Origin: Chara braunii
Lineage: Eukaryota > Streptophyta > Charophyceae > Charales > Characeae
Assembly (NCBI GenBank): GCA_003427395.1
Contig: BFEA01000133.1
Location: forward strand, 1,805,834 to 1,848,229
Length of the DNA stretch: 42,396 nucleotides
Reading direction: 5' to 3'
Each line of letters starts with the position of its first letter. Position 1 is the first letter of the stretch. The notes beneath the pieces were generated by a model, which was not told where the DNA came from, did not search any database, and worked only from the letters and a program-made list of their open reading frames with translations. A program made the position numbers and the translations under genes. Below, piece by piece: positions 1-9,264 of this stretch.

Positions 1-785
1 GGACGGAGCGCGGCTTACATGTGTCCATACCACTCGGACTCGCCAATCGCGTCTTGGCTAACGCGCGTAGCCAGCCCCTCGCTGAAGTAGGAGTCGATGT
101 CAATCGGGATTGGGTTACCCATCGCGCGTAAGTGCGCGTAAGTGCCACTTGTTCGCATCTCTCTTACGCACTTACGAGCGGTGATCTCCCCGATTAACTT
201 ATCCCCCAAGGCGTGAGTGATAAAAGAATGACGAGCTCGCGGAGTTCCGACGTATCTTGGAATTCCGAGGAATCGCGAGGATTATGAGTCGTATTTTGGG
301 TACCAGGAAATCTGGGAAGAAGAGCAACTCCGGTTACGGGGAAGTTTGAGAAACCCGGTGTTCCCCTGCCTCACAGAAAACGATAGATTCTGCGCTAGGG
401 AATTCCATCTCGCCATACGAAGCGACCCGCGGGGACCCGGCTACCCAAACACGTACAACACGCTGTATTTCATAACCCCCGGCTTCGTCCTTATCGCCAC
501 TAATTTCCCACCATACCACCTCCTCCTCCCCTATCATCAGCTTACAGTAGTACCGTGGAATTCCATAGCACCTTATTGGCCCTCCATCCCGTGCAGAAGC
601 TGCAGGCGGCGTACCTATACCCAAACCCCCGAAGCCTCGGCACCTCGGCATAGTTCCCACCAACCCACGCCACGTGGCGGGCACCCCCACTTTCCAAAAA
701 TCCTTGGCACACCCCTTTTCGCACTTCCAGGCCCACATCCCACTTTGATCAGGAAGGCGCGTCGGGCGTGAGGTTTTCGGGCGTC
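1..785 (+). mobile_element. Tail of an old LTR related to the main Gypsy element
   Basis: This stretch is homologous to the second half of the 5' LTR at 2403-4450. The match runs from the LTR region around 3690 through a shared coding segment to a shared end, GATCAGGAAG(G/T)CGCGT(C/T)GGGCGTGAGGTT split here as GATCAGGAAG and GGGCGTGAGGTT. Similarity stops at about 775, exactly where the main element's primer-binding site begins, so it is best read as the 3' part of an older LTR whose front lies outside the window. Whether it is a solo LTR or the 5' LTR of a deleted copy cannot be told; no gag follows it. Confidence 0.65.
228..771 (+). pseudogene. LTR-internal ORF, older copy (hypothetical protein)
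   Basis: The product is unknown. An ATG at 228 matches the ATG at 3747 of the related ORF in the 5' LTR (both begin Met-Thr, followed by Ser-rich sequence). A frameshift lies between 228 and 280, after which one frame stays open to 771. The conserved core (about 364-606) contains PCLTEN, REFH, SDPR, PGFV, VVPW and IAPYWPS, then a Cys-x2-Cys. Roughly 55-60% of about 80 residues match the other copy, a length difference near the start of the core is one whole codon, and many differences fall in third codon positions. This suggests the ORF was once maintained as protein. After about 610 the two copies resemble each other more as DNA than as protein, so the coding part probably ends near there. 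No known domain is recognised. Confidence 0.5.
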
Positions 786-1432
786 ACAACACGGAAACCA
801 GCAAAGTGTAACCACCGATAAAATCTATAATGAGATTGACATGGTATCGGGTATCGACGCGGCGCATGCAGTTGCAACATATCCGGGATCAGGACCCTTC
901 GTAGGTTCCAAGCATTCACGTGCCAAGCCACTAGGTACTATCTACGTACTTCGTATATAAAAGCAATTAATGAAATAATGACAAGTCCAGAAAATCATCA
1001 ATGAAGAAATAGTAAATCCAATGCTCCTCCAGAAAAGGAATGAAAAAATTTGAAATACAACAGTTCAAGCGACACGGGCATAACCAAGCTCGATCAACTA
1101 CCCATTCGTGTACACCCCGCATCCGTATATCAGAAAGATTGATAGTGGAATATTTCCTAGGATACAAATATTCGGATTGTGTCAGGCATCCCCTATCCGT
1201 TAGTTCCCAAATATGTCCTCGTCACGATACCTCACTTTCCCATCCTCTGGCCAATAGTATGCGTCAGGCAGTTACTCTCCTCCCGGCTCCACATAGGATA
1301 ACCCCTTTGTTTTACACATACACAACTTACTACGCCCCATCCGTGAAAAAAATGCCTCTACCTAGTTGGCCTGTGCACGCTATCCAAGATCCACAGATCA
1401 CCATTATTGTGCATCCCTATCTACTGTGCTAG
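786..1432. other. Spacer without recognisable genes
   Basis: AT-richer DNA between the old LTR and the hairpin. Open frames here (for example 1040-1432 on +) show no domain or biased composition, and I see no repeats beyond short runs. Confidence 0.5.
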
Positions 1433-1561
1433 CCGGATTCTTATGCATGCCACTAAGGACGAATAGCGAAAAGCAGGAGTGACTGAAAAACATGCACTGA
1501 TCATCGCCTCGGCACTCCTGCTTTTCGCTATTCGTCTTTAGTGGCATGCATGAGAATCCGG
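1433..1561 (+). repeat. 49-bp near-perfect inverted repeat (hairpin)
   Basis: Arms 1433-1481 and 1513-1561 are each 49 nt and separated by a 31-nt loop. They differ at two positions only. In a plus-strand RNA both become G-U wobble pairs, so such a transcript would pair along the full 49 bp; a minus-strand RNA would have two A-C mismatches. The shape resembles a plant small-RNA precursor or a very short foldback element. No flanking target duplication is evident. Confidence 0.85.
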
Positions 1562-2106
1562 GCGCCGATCGTCCACTTAAAGAGCCTCGGCACAGCAACC
1601 TGCATAAAAATTGAAGCGCAACAAATAAGTCGACCGTCCGTTTGTACAGGTGCTCAGCCTAGTTACGAACTCGAACAGGAGACCTGGCGAAAACTTCAAT
1701 CACTTGATCACCGTACTCTTCACAGCAGGACATCACTACTCACGATTAATCACCCAAGACGACAAATCCTGATCCATGTCTTCATACATGCACAATACGA
1801 CCAACCAAACACATGATAGCAAAGTGATCCAGCAATACTGATGAGAAAAAGATTAGCTATGGCATGGTCTGTGGGATGCAATATAGGAAGGCAGGGGGGT
1901 AGAAAGGGTTCTCCATGATACGAGAGTAGTTCACCATAGTACCACACGGTAGGGTAGTAGGCGAGCTTTTTGATGAGAGATGCTATATAGCTGGGGAAGG
2001 TGGCACATCCCTGAAGTACTTTTCGCTTACTTGCCACAAAACTAAGCTCATCAGAGGGAATAGATAAGCATACATAGCATCCGCGTCATACATGGAGAAG
2101 GGATAG
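1562..2106. other. Spacer without recognisable genes
   Basis: No domain-bearing frame and no repeat larger than a few bases was found between the hairpin and the GA microsatellite. Confidence 0.45.
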
Positions 2107-2181
2107 AGAGAGAGAGAGAGGAAGAGAGTGAGAGGATAAGAGAGAGAGAGAGAGGGGATGAGAGAGAGAGAGAAAGAAAAG

Positions 2182-2226
<45 letters not shown>
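2107..2226. repeat. GA microsatellite, interrupted
   Basis: Runs of GAGAGA interrupted by GGAA and GGATGA, ending in an uninterrupted GA run at about 2185-2223. Apparent Leu-Ser ORFs on the minus strand here are artefacts of the repeat. Confidence 0.95.
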
Positions 2227-2230
<4 letters not shown>

Positions 2231-3133
2231 GGTTCTCTGTCAAGGGCAAGTTTCGGGTTATCAAAACGATAGCCCATTCCGGGTTGACAACGTCACCTCT
2301 GGGATGAATTCGCCTTCTCCTTCGTTCGCGATGGTGTTCTGTACCATCTCGTCAAATCCGACCATGTGCGCCATCGTTACTCACGAGGTGAATGAGAGGA
2401 CCTGTGACGTACCACCTTCTGTAGCGCGCGACTTTCTGTGCGATTGCAATGAGGGGTCCTAAGCTGGGAAGGTTGGGCCAATTACGGGAGATTGGGATGG
2501 ATGGGAAATTGCATCAGTACCCTCGCTTCTTCGTTTTTTGTGTCGATTCTTTTCAGATGGCTGAGTTCAGAGCTGGGTGTGTCCGGGACGGGCGATTGAT
2601 TGGTCGGGTGGATGGCTGGCGCGCCGCCAATCGCGCGAATAATAAATGTTGACGTCGTTTCTTTTGTTTCCGTTTCGGGACTTTTTAGGCACGGACATCG
2701 CGCGGGAATTTTGCTTCGTTCTTTTTGAAATTTCCTTTTCGAAATCTTCTTCGAACTCTTTTTCGAATCTTGTCGAGCCCCGATGGCTTTCGGAATTTCG
2801 GAATTTCGGACTTTCTTTCCGGAACTTGTGCTTTTTTGCTTTTTTGCTTTTTTGCATTAGATAGGAATTTATGAATTTTGTAATTAGGACTTTCTTTTGC
2901 CGCGCGGCGCCTTTTGCTTACGCGCTTCTTTATGCGGCTGCAACGGAATTCTGATTAGTCGGCGCCTTTAATCGGGTGTGTAACTGTAATTTTGGATTGG
3001 CGCCATTGTAACTGTATCTTTCTTCTTGTGCTTCGTTTTTCCCGCCCCTCTTCTCTTTCTTTTGCTGCGTTTTTGGTAGGTTGATGAATGCGGATTTGTT
3101 GTTTCTTTTATCTTTTCTCCAACCTGTCTCGTG

Positions 3134-3142
3134 TACATAAAT
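3134..3142 (+). promoter_or_regulatory. Mutated TATA box of the 5' LTR
   Basis: TACATAAAT here aligns with TATATAAAT in the 3' LTR (13988-13996). The 3' copy keeps the stronger TATA, so the 5' copy appears to have a T-to-C change. Its place within the LTR fits a U3 promoter with transcription starting roughly 25-35 bp downstream. Confidence 0.5.
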
Positions 3143-3746
3143 TTTGATTTCGGCTCCGGGTGATTTGCCCGTTTCTGTTTTTCGGGATCTGGATTTGGTT
3201 TTTCGCTCACCCTTGTCCTCGTGATTTCCCATCTCGGATATGGTGTATGAATGTATGAATGAATGAATGGATGTCGTGATTGGTTGTTTGTCTTCCTATC
3301 GGATCCTTGCCTTTGCCTTTGTTTACTACCTTTGATGCGCTCATGAGTAGGATAGGAATTTTGTATAATCGTTAATCTTGTTCTCGTTTTTGCTTATCTT
3401 TTGATTGAGCTGTTGTGGTTGTTGCTTGCATGCTTGAAAGTTACGGAGTGATTAGACAATCGAATGTCTGGCCCTACGAACGCCACGCAAGGACGCGTGT
3501 AAACGCGACCTGATCTGCGCATTTACACGTGCCCCCGTGCGTCGATTCGTCAATTCCAAAAAGGACCATCGATTGTAGAAGTACTGTCAAATTGGATATG
3601 GCCATCCGGGGTCTGCGACGGAGCAGTCATCCCGTGCGAACACGCGTAAGCACGACTTGATTTGCGCGGCCTGCACGTGCTCGCACGAGGTGATCGCAAT
3701 CGGCACAGACCCGCCCTTAGGCATCTCGCAGCTCTGCGATGACATA

Positions 3747-4076
3747 ATGACACACTCAGAGAGCTCGGAGTCGTTGTTGTACGACCCGGACTATTTCACC
3801 CCTTGGATAGAGGGAAGCCTCTGACAGAGATACCCTTGCCTAACCGAGAATCGACTGTGTCCTAGGGAGTTTCACTGCGCCACCACTAGCGACCCGCGGT
3901 GCTCTGATTTCCCCACTCAGGACCACACCCACTACTTCACCCGCCCCGGATTTGTCGTTATCTCCACCAGCTTCTGTCCCTTCCGTCTTCTAGTTCCGTA
4001 TCACCGACTCGGCGTTGTCCCGTGGAAGGCCATAGCCCCATACTGGCCCAGCACACCCTGCGGAAATTGTCGATGA
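3747..4076 (+). pseudogene. LTR-internal ORF, copy in the 5' LTR (hypothetical protein)
   Basis: The product is unknown. An ATG at 3747 opens a frame of 109 codons ending at TGA 4074-4076, broken by one TGA at 3822-3824. It aligns with the ORF at 228-771: PCLTEN, REFH, SDPR, PGFV, VVPW, IAPYWPS and a terminal Cys-x2-Cys are shared. The internal TGA falls where the other copy has sense codons, so it is a mutation of this copy. Lying between the inferred transcription start and the primer site, it would be the first ORF on the genomic RNA. The composition (several Trp, Tyr, Pro, Cys) suggests a folded small protein. The 3' LTR is cut just before this ORF. Confidence 0.5.
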
Positions 4077-4451
4077 CGCGGCGACCAAAGGACCCCGGAA
4101 TTTCGGAGGCCTAACCCGAAAGCGCGACGACCAGCGCCACGTGGCAACTTCCGACGGCCTGACTCATCGGAACCTCACCCACCCCGAAGGGACTTTCCCG
4201 CAAACCGCCGTCCTCGGAACCAATGGCTCGCCCGGCCTTGAATGACCCTCGCATGCCATCTGCCTTATGACCAAAGGCGGTCCGCCCTCTCCACCAAATT
4301 GTACTCGTGCCCCCGAAAAACTCTGCCACAGGAGATCTGAGTTCTGACCTGGGACTCCACCCCCACTTCCCCAAAAATCCTTGGGACACCCCTTGTCGCA
4401 CTTCCAGGCCCACACTCTACTCCGATCAGGAAGTCGCGTTGGGCGTGAGGT

Positions 4452-4471
4452 TGGTATCGGAGCCCGACACG
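4452..4471 (+). promoter_or_regulatory. Primer-binding site (initiator Met tRNA type)
   Basis: TGGTATCGGAGCC matches the plant initiator-Met tRNA primer site TGGTATCAGAGC with one change. It sits one or two bases after the LTR end and just upstream of gag, as expected for plant Gypsy elements. Confidence 0.75.
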
Positions 4472-4605
4472 TGGCCGGGTTTTAGGATTAACAAGCCCGA
4501 TAATTGAGCGATCTGGCTAACCGAGGGCGACCTCGACCTCGGAACGCACATAGACGCGACCCCGTCATCACCCGAAGTAGATCGGCTAATCGATGGGCAG
4601 CCAAC

Positions 4606-5745
4606 ATGAACGTCAATCCGAACCCGCAACAAAATGCTAATCAACAGAATCCCAATCAACCCGCCCCACGAGCACGGGCTCCCATGACGCCACCCGATCT
4701 CTATCTGTTTGACCCTGCACATCATCTTGCAGGAGCATGGTTGGCCACGCTCCGAGCATAGAAGTATGACGATAACGAAGCTCAGGTAAACATTCCCGCT
4801 CAATTAGGAGGAGACGCTCATCACTGGTTTAGTACCTATGTATGGGTAGATCTTTCGACCTTCGAACGAGATTTTCTGAATCGATTTGATTATGTTCATC
4901 TAGAGCAAGCACTTTTCATGATTAAAGACCGGGTGCAAAAACCTCTCGAGTCTATCATGATCGCAGAATATCGAAACCGATTCTACCGAATGTTTATGAA
5001 AACTGAGCGAGGCGAGCAAGTCGGGAGAGATTGGTTTATTGACGGGCTTCGCAGCCGAACGATAAGGGCAAAGCTGCGAAAGAAGTTCTCCCCCATCAAT
5101 CATACGCTGCAACAGATCATGGCCGCTGCAGAAGAGATGAAACAAAAGTTCGCAGCGAGCTTCCTGGAAGAAAAAGACTATCCTTGGGAAGGGGACTCGT
5201 CCGAACTTGCGAGGGCAAAAGCTGAGCTGGCCGCGTTGCAAAATAAGTTTGAAAATATGGGATTTGTGTCTGGTCCAGTTACCTATCTAGAACAGATAGG
5301 CCCTAAACGACCGATCCCGAGTGTGAGCACGAGCATCCCTGTTCCTGTGGTACCAACCCCCGTGATGACGGTTCCCCCGCCAGCAATTGAGAACCCTGTG
5401 AGGATAAACGAGTCCACTGCTATTTTTGAACTAACCACAACGTTAATTAGCCTTATTCAAGAAAGCAAAAAGGAACAACGAGAGCATAACGCTCGGCTAG
5501 AGGCTATGATGAGGAGCATGCGGCCCATCGTAGTACGAGCCGCTCCAATCCAACAAGGACTAGCCCCGACACCTGCTCTTGGGGGAGCCGCTAACAATCT
5601 GAACGTATGTTATGCAAGTCATCAACCGGGGCATCTAGCCCGTGATTGCCCCCACCGGCCCCCGCAACAACGGGTCGGGGTCTCACCAATGGCAGTAACC
5701 CCCATCGCTAACGGACCTAGACGGGTAGGAGCCCTGATGGAATAG
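4606..5745 (+). pseudogene. gag: Gag (capsid-nucleocapsid) of the Gypsy element
   Basis: Gag would form the cytoplasmic virus-like particle that packages element RNA. From ATG 4606 one frame runs to TAG 5743-5745, with a single internal stop (TAG 4759-4761). The frame is also open upstream to about 4504 without ATG. The N-terminus is Asn/Gln/Pro-rich. A retrotransposon-type capsid region follows (around 4800-5160: GGDAHHWF, FERDFLNRF, RFYRMFMK, then basic and Glu-rich helices). At 5608-5649 there is a CCHC-like zinc knuckle, CYASHQPGHLARDC, whose second Cys is Ser, so zinc binding is doubtful. The protein is separated from pol only by the TAG, in the same frame. Confidence 0.85.
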
Positions 5746-6692
5746 ATGGACGGAGGGGGAAGTGCGTTAGCAACCACGAAAGAGGCTGCTGAGCTCATCC
5801 CATTAGATCAGTATGTATCGCTTGGTTATCCTGGGCTCGGAATGATTGGAACGATCAGACCGGCGCTGGAACAGAAAGAAGTGGCGGAGTGGCGACCCTC
5901 TCCAGGAGAGATGGAGTCTTGAGGACCCACCTTCCTCACCAGGAAAATCGATGTGCTCAACATCATCCGAGCCTTGGACCATCGGATTCCACTTCCGATT
6001 GGTCATCTGCTCTCGATCTCTGAACAAGCTAATGAGCGGATGCTACAGCACTGCAAGGCGAACCGAAAACGATTCACCCTCGCCCGAACAACGAACGTGA
6101 AAGCTAAAAGCCCCACGCCATACGAAAATATGGCTGGTACTTCGGATCCAATACGGGTAGGGTTAATACAGAAAGACGATCATTTCCTGCAGATTAAACC
6201 CATCTTGTGGAAATCTGCGGAATGCAGTGTGACATTGAAATATGGGGAATTCCGTACAATGAGATCGTTGATTCGGGAGCTGCTGTTTTGGCTATCTCAC
6301 TGCGAGTAGTTGAGAGGGCAGGAAGGAAAAACGATCTGATCATGCTTACAGAGAAGGACCAGCTCGTTTCAGCAGACGAAGAAAAAATTAAAACGGTGGG
6401 AAAAAAGACCAATGTCACTTTTCGATTAGGAAAGGTGCATGCGTTAGGTGATGTCGTGGTATTAGACGTAAATACCTACGACGTTGTTTTCGGCCTTCCC
6501 ACTCTTGTGGCATTGCGAGCGAACTTGGATTTCGAGCGACGGTCAATCATCCTCCGAAATACGGGAGGAAAGCCCTATGTTGTACCTATGAGGTTGACCC
6601 TTCGCACTACCATCAACGAATTCCCACGAGTTTCTCCGATGATAGCGGGAACTCTCCGTATGATCAATAGGGAAGACCCCGCAGACGGATGA
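5746..6692 (+). pseudogene. Pol N-terminal region with aspartic protease
   Basis: Pol starts directly after the gag TAG in the same frame (ATG 5746). That frame contains a TGA near 5920 and runs to about 6230, where coding shifts to the frame at 6207-6692. The shifted frame carries the retropepsin motif IVDSGAAVLAIS (catalytic Asp codon 6270-6272) and, about 70 residues later, VVFGLPTLVALR, the second conserved block of these proteases. The enzyme would cut the Gag-Pol polyprotein inside particles. A second frameshift after 6692 returns to the original frame. The frameshift just before the active site means this copy cannot make a fused protease. Confidence 0.8.
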
Positions 6693-6719
6693 GCTATCAT
6701 CAAAGGATGCGGATAGCAG

Positions 6720-8258
6720 TGACGAAGATGATCTGGAAATTCAGAAGCTGGCACGACAACGCATTTATTACCCGCCGCCCAGAACGATCGCAAGAACGAT
6801 GCATCTAATCAGTCGGAATATCCAAAGGACCAAGGCGATGATTTTGGGTGAACCCCTCGTACAAATTTCGAGGATGGTCAATTCTTTGGAACCCCCTCAA
6901 ACCCTGTACGAAGGAATTTCCCCTCTCCTCGCCCGATACAACGACAAAAAGCACCACTGAGATATTACAGATCTTCCGAAGTCCCTATTGACACCTGCAA
7001 AAGAAGTACGACTGCTACGCCTGGGGGCGGAGGCCACTTCTTTGGAAACCCCTGGGCGTCTCGAGGCTGAATCAGATGAGTTCGGATTAAAGATCGCAAC
7101 TAGAACCGTACCATGGCAAGATATCTGCGATGGGATCACCCTGGAAGGACGTGTGGCCATCCAGGAGGAAGACGCCCAGATGATGGCCACGGTGTTCTCC
7201 TGGCGATCGGACCATTTGTTTAGCTCTGCGCCACCACCCGATGTGGCGAAACAAGCACGCATGAAGCAGATCGACGTACGGATCTGGGATCAGCTCTTCG
7301 AGTTACATGTCCCACAATACGTACCTGATGAGATTCATCGTTTGATTTTGGACATTCTGACGGAGTATCAGGGAGCGATTAGTGTAACGGACACTGACAT
7401 CGGCTTGTCGTTGGTCATTCAACATGAAATTTAGACGGGAAATCATTCCCCCATCCACTGCAAGCCCTACCGATACTCCCTGATAGAACGGAAAAAGACT
7501 CTCGAACGAATTCGGAAATTCGAAGCAAGCGGGTGGATCGAACCCGCCACCGGACCATGGTCATTTCCAATAGTGTTAGTACCAAAGAAGAACGGATCAA
7601 TCCGCATATGCATCGATTATCGCAAACTGAATGAAATCAAGATTAAAGATGTGTATCCCCTCCCCCAGATTGATGATTTGTTGGATGCGATTGGATGTGC
7701 TAATTATTTTAGTAAGCTTGATATTCGATATGGCTTCCATCACATTCTGGTTAAGGAGGAAGATCGGCCAAAGACGGCCTTCGTATTGTTTGAAGGCACG
7801 TGGCAGTGGGTTCGATGTCTGATGGGAATTTGTAACGCGCCTGCCACGTTTCAGCGAGCGATGAATGCGACGTTTCAAAACTTCGTCAACAAGACACGGC
7901 TGACGCAGGGAATGATTAACTTTTGCGTAATTGTATACATGGACGATATTCTTGTCTACTCGAAGACCTATCACGGACATGCGCAACACATCGAGTGGAC
8001 ATTGGGAGCACTGAGAGATGCTGGATTCAAGATTGCCCTCGAGAAGAGCGAATTTTCCTCTCGGAAATTTCGTTCTTGGGGTACGTGGTGACACGTGGAG
8101 GGCTGCGACCGGATTCCAGGAAAGTGGCGGCTGTGAAGGAAGCCCCAGTTCCCACGTCGCTGACGCAGGTTCGAGCCTTCTTAGGCCTGGCGTCGTACTA
8201 CCGCCGTTTTATCAAAGGGTTTGCGGCGATTGCTCGGCCTCTCACGAACCTGCTTTGA
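6720..8258 (+). pseudogene. pol: Reverse transcriptase domain of Pol
   Basis: The domain would copy element RNA into DNA. The linker (6720-7437) has stops near 6958 and at 7432-7434. The RT core begins around 7440: WIEPATGPWSFPIVLVPKK, RICIDYRKLNEI, FSKLDIRYGFHH (first catalytic Asp), MGICNAPATFQRAM, and the active-site YMDD at 7936-7947 followed by ILVYS. A frameshift near 8050 moves the thumb/connection region to another frame, which continues with FLGYVVTRGGLRPD and VRAFLGLASYYRRFIKGF and stops at 8256-8258. The block order is typical of Ty3/Gypsy RT. Catalytic residues are intact, but the frame is not. Confidence 0.92.
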
Positions 8259-8862
8259 AAGGACCAGCCTCTGCACTGGAACTCTGAGTGTGGACAAACC
8301 TTTGATACACTCAAAGAGGCCCTGGTCACTGCACCTGTTTTGATCCGACCAGACCCTGCCAAGCAATTTATTCTTATAACGGACTGGCAACCGGAATCGA
8401 TCTCCGCCATTTGGGCACAGAAGGGGAACGATGGTCGCGAACACGTCATCGAGTACGCGCCGTGAACGGTGCCAGACGAACGGAGGAATGACTCAGCACC
8501 CCAAGGCGAATGTTATGCAGTAGTCTGGGGAATCCAACACTTCCATCCGTATCTCTACGGACAGAAGTTCTGCCTCGTGACGGATCATGAGCCTCTGCTG
8601 GCCTTGAATAAGCTCACCAATTACACGGGCATGATTGGACGTTGGGCGGTACGAATGCAGGAGTACGACTTCGACATCATCCACCGGAAGACAGAGAGAC
8701 ACGGCAACGCGGACGGACTGTCACGTCTGCATCGGCCCGGTAAAGTACCTAAGGGCGAGGAAATCACTTCGTGGAAGGAGTCAGAACCGACAAACGGGCC
8801 TAAGTACGGACAAGTGGCAGTTCTCCCACGTGGCAAGAAGCAGGTTGGCAGCAATGGGTGAC
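8259..8862 (+). pseudogene. RNase H domain of Pol
   Basis: It would degrade the RNA strand of RNA-DNA hybrids during reverse transcription. It continues in the frame of the RT end: QTFDTLKEALVTAPVL, FILITDWQPES (the first catalytic Asp is retained, but the usual Asp-Ala-Ser is changed), a stop at about 8463-8465, then GECYAVVWGIQHFHPYLYG (Glu), LVTDHEPLLAL (Asp) and GNADGLSRL (Asp). All four expected acidic positions are visible. The frame ends at 8859-8861, where coding appears to shift to the PHD-finger frame. Confidence 0.85.
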
Positions 8863-8907
8863 GGAGGTAACCCCACTACCCCTCTTTCTCCCCTCTCCTC
8901 TTCATCT

Positions 8908-9264
8908 CTTCTCTCCCTGTCTGATAGATTTTGTTATTTTTGCGAAGCAATTTCTCGCGTATATTCGGTCTCCATGCGTCCTAACGGGGAAGGCTATGCG
9001 GAATGGATAGACTGTCGACAGTGTGTCGCACGAGTCCATGGCTCGTGCATCCAATACCGAAATGACAGTAAACCGTGGCTATGCCCCTTGTGTCGGGTTG
9101 ACAAGATCCCGACCGAGGCTCGCTTTTTGGATGCTACGTCGGAAGGATTGGAGAAGACCCGGAAGTTTAGAAGGGTCGAAGTATGGACCGATATCGCTTT
9201 GATTGCCACCTTAGTGGGTAACCCCCTTTCAGGATTTCACCAAGGAAGATCGGAGGAGGGCTAA
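8908..9264 (+). pseudogene. PHD-type zinc finger between RNase H and integrase
   Basis: At 8932-9093 the frame reads Cys-x2-Cys, a spacer, DCRQCVARVHGSC (Cys-x2-Cys-x4-His-x2-Cys), then WLCPLC (Trp-x-Cys-x2-Cys). This is the C4HC3 ligand order of a PHD finger, including the Trp that precedes the last Cys pair. PHD fingers read histone tails in many proteins; a role in steering integration to particular chromatin is an inference. It sits where Gypsy elements normally go straight from RNase H to the integrase zinc domain. Downstream, residues such as VWTDIALIATL link it to integrase, and the frame ends at 9262-9264. A low-complexity Ser/Leu/Pro stretch precedes it, and its frame differs from RNase H in this copy. 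Confidence 0.7.

Larger units (their letters stand above)
2403..4450 (+). repeat. 5' LTR of the Gypsy element
   Basis: The start is set by the TGTGACG shared with 12881. The end is set by the primer-binding site at 4452 and by where similarity to the older LTR at 1-785 stops. Positions 2403-3741 have a counterpart in the 3' LTR; 3742-4450 is matched only by the older LTR. The LTR does not end in a clear CA. A TATA-like site at 3134 would give a short U3 and a long R-U5 of about 1.3 kb that contains the ORF at 3747. If the LTR really ends at 3741, then 3742-4450 is instead a leader; the placement of the primer site argues against this. Confidence 0.7.

Noticed and set aside
2083-2277. Minus-strand Leu-Ser-rich ORFs
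   Set aside because: They translate the GA microsatellite; no independent coding signal.
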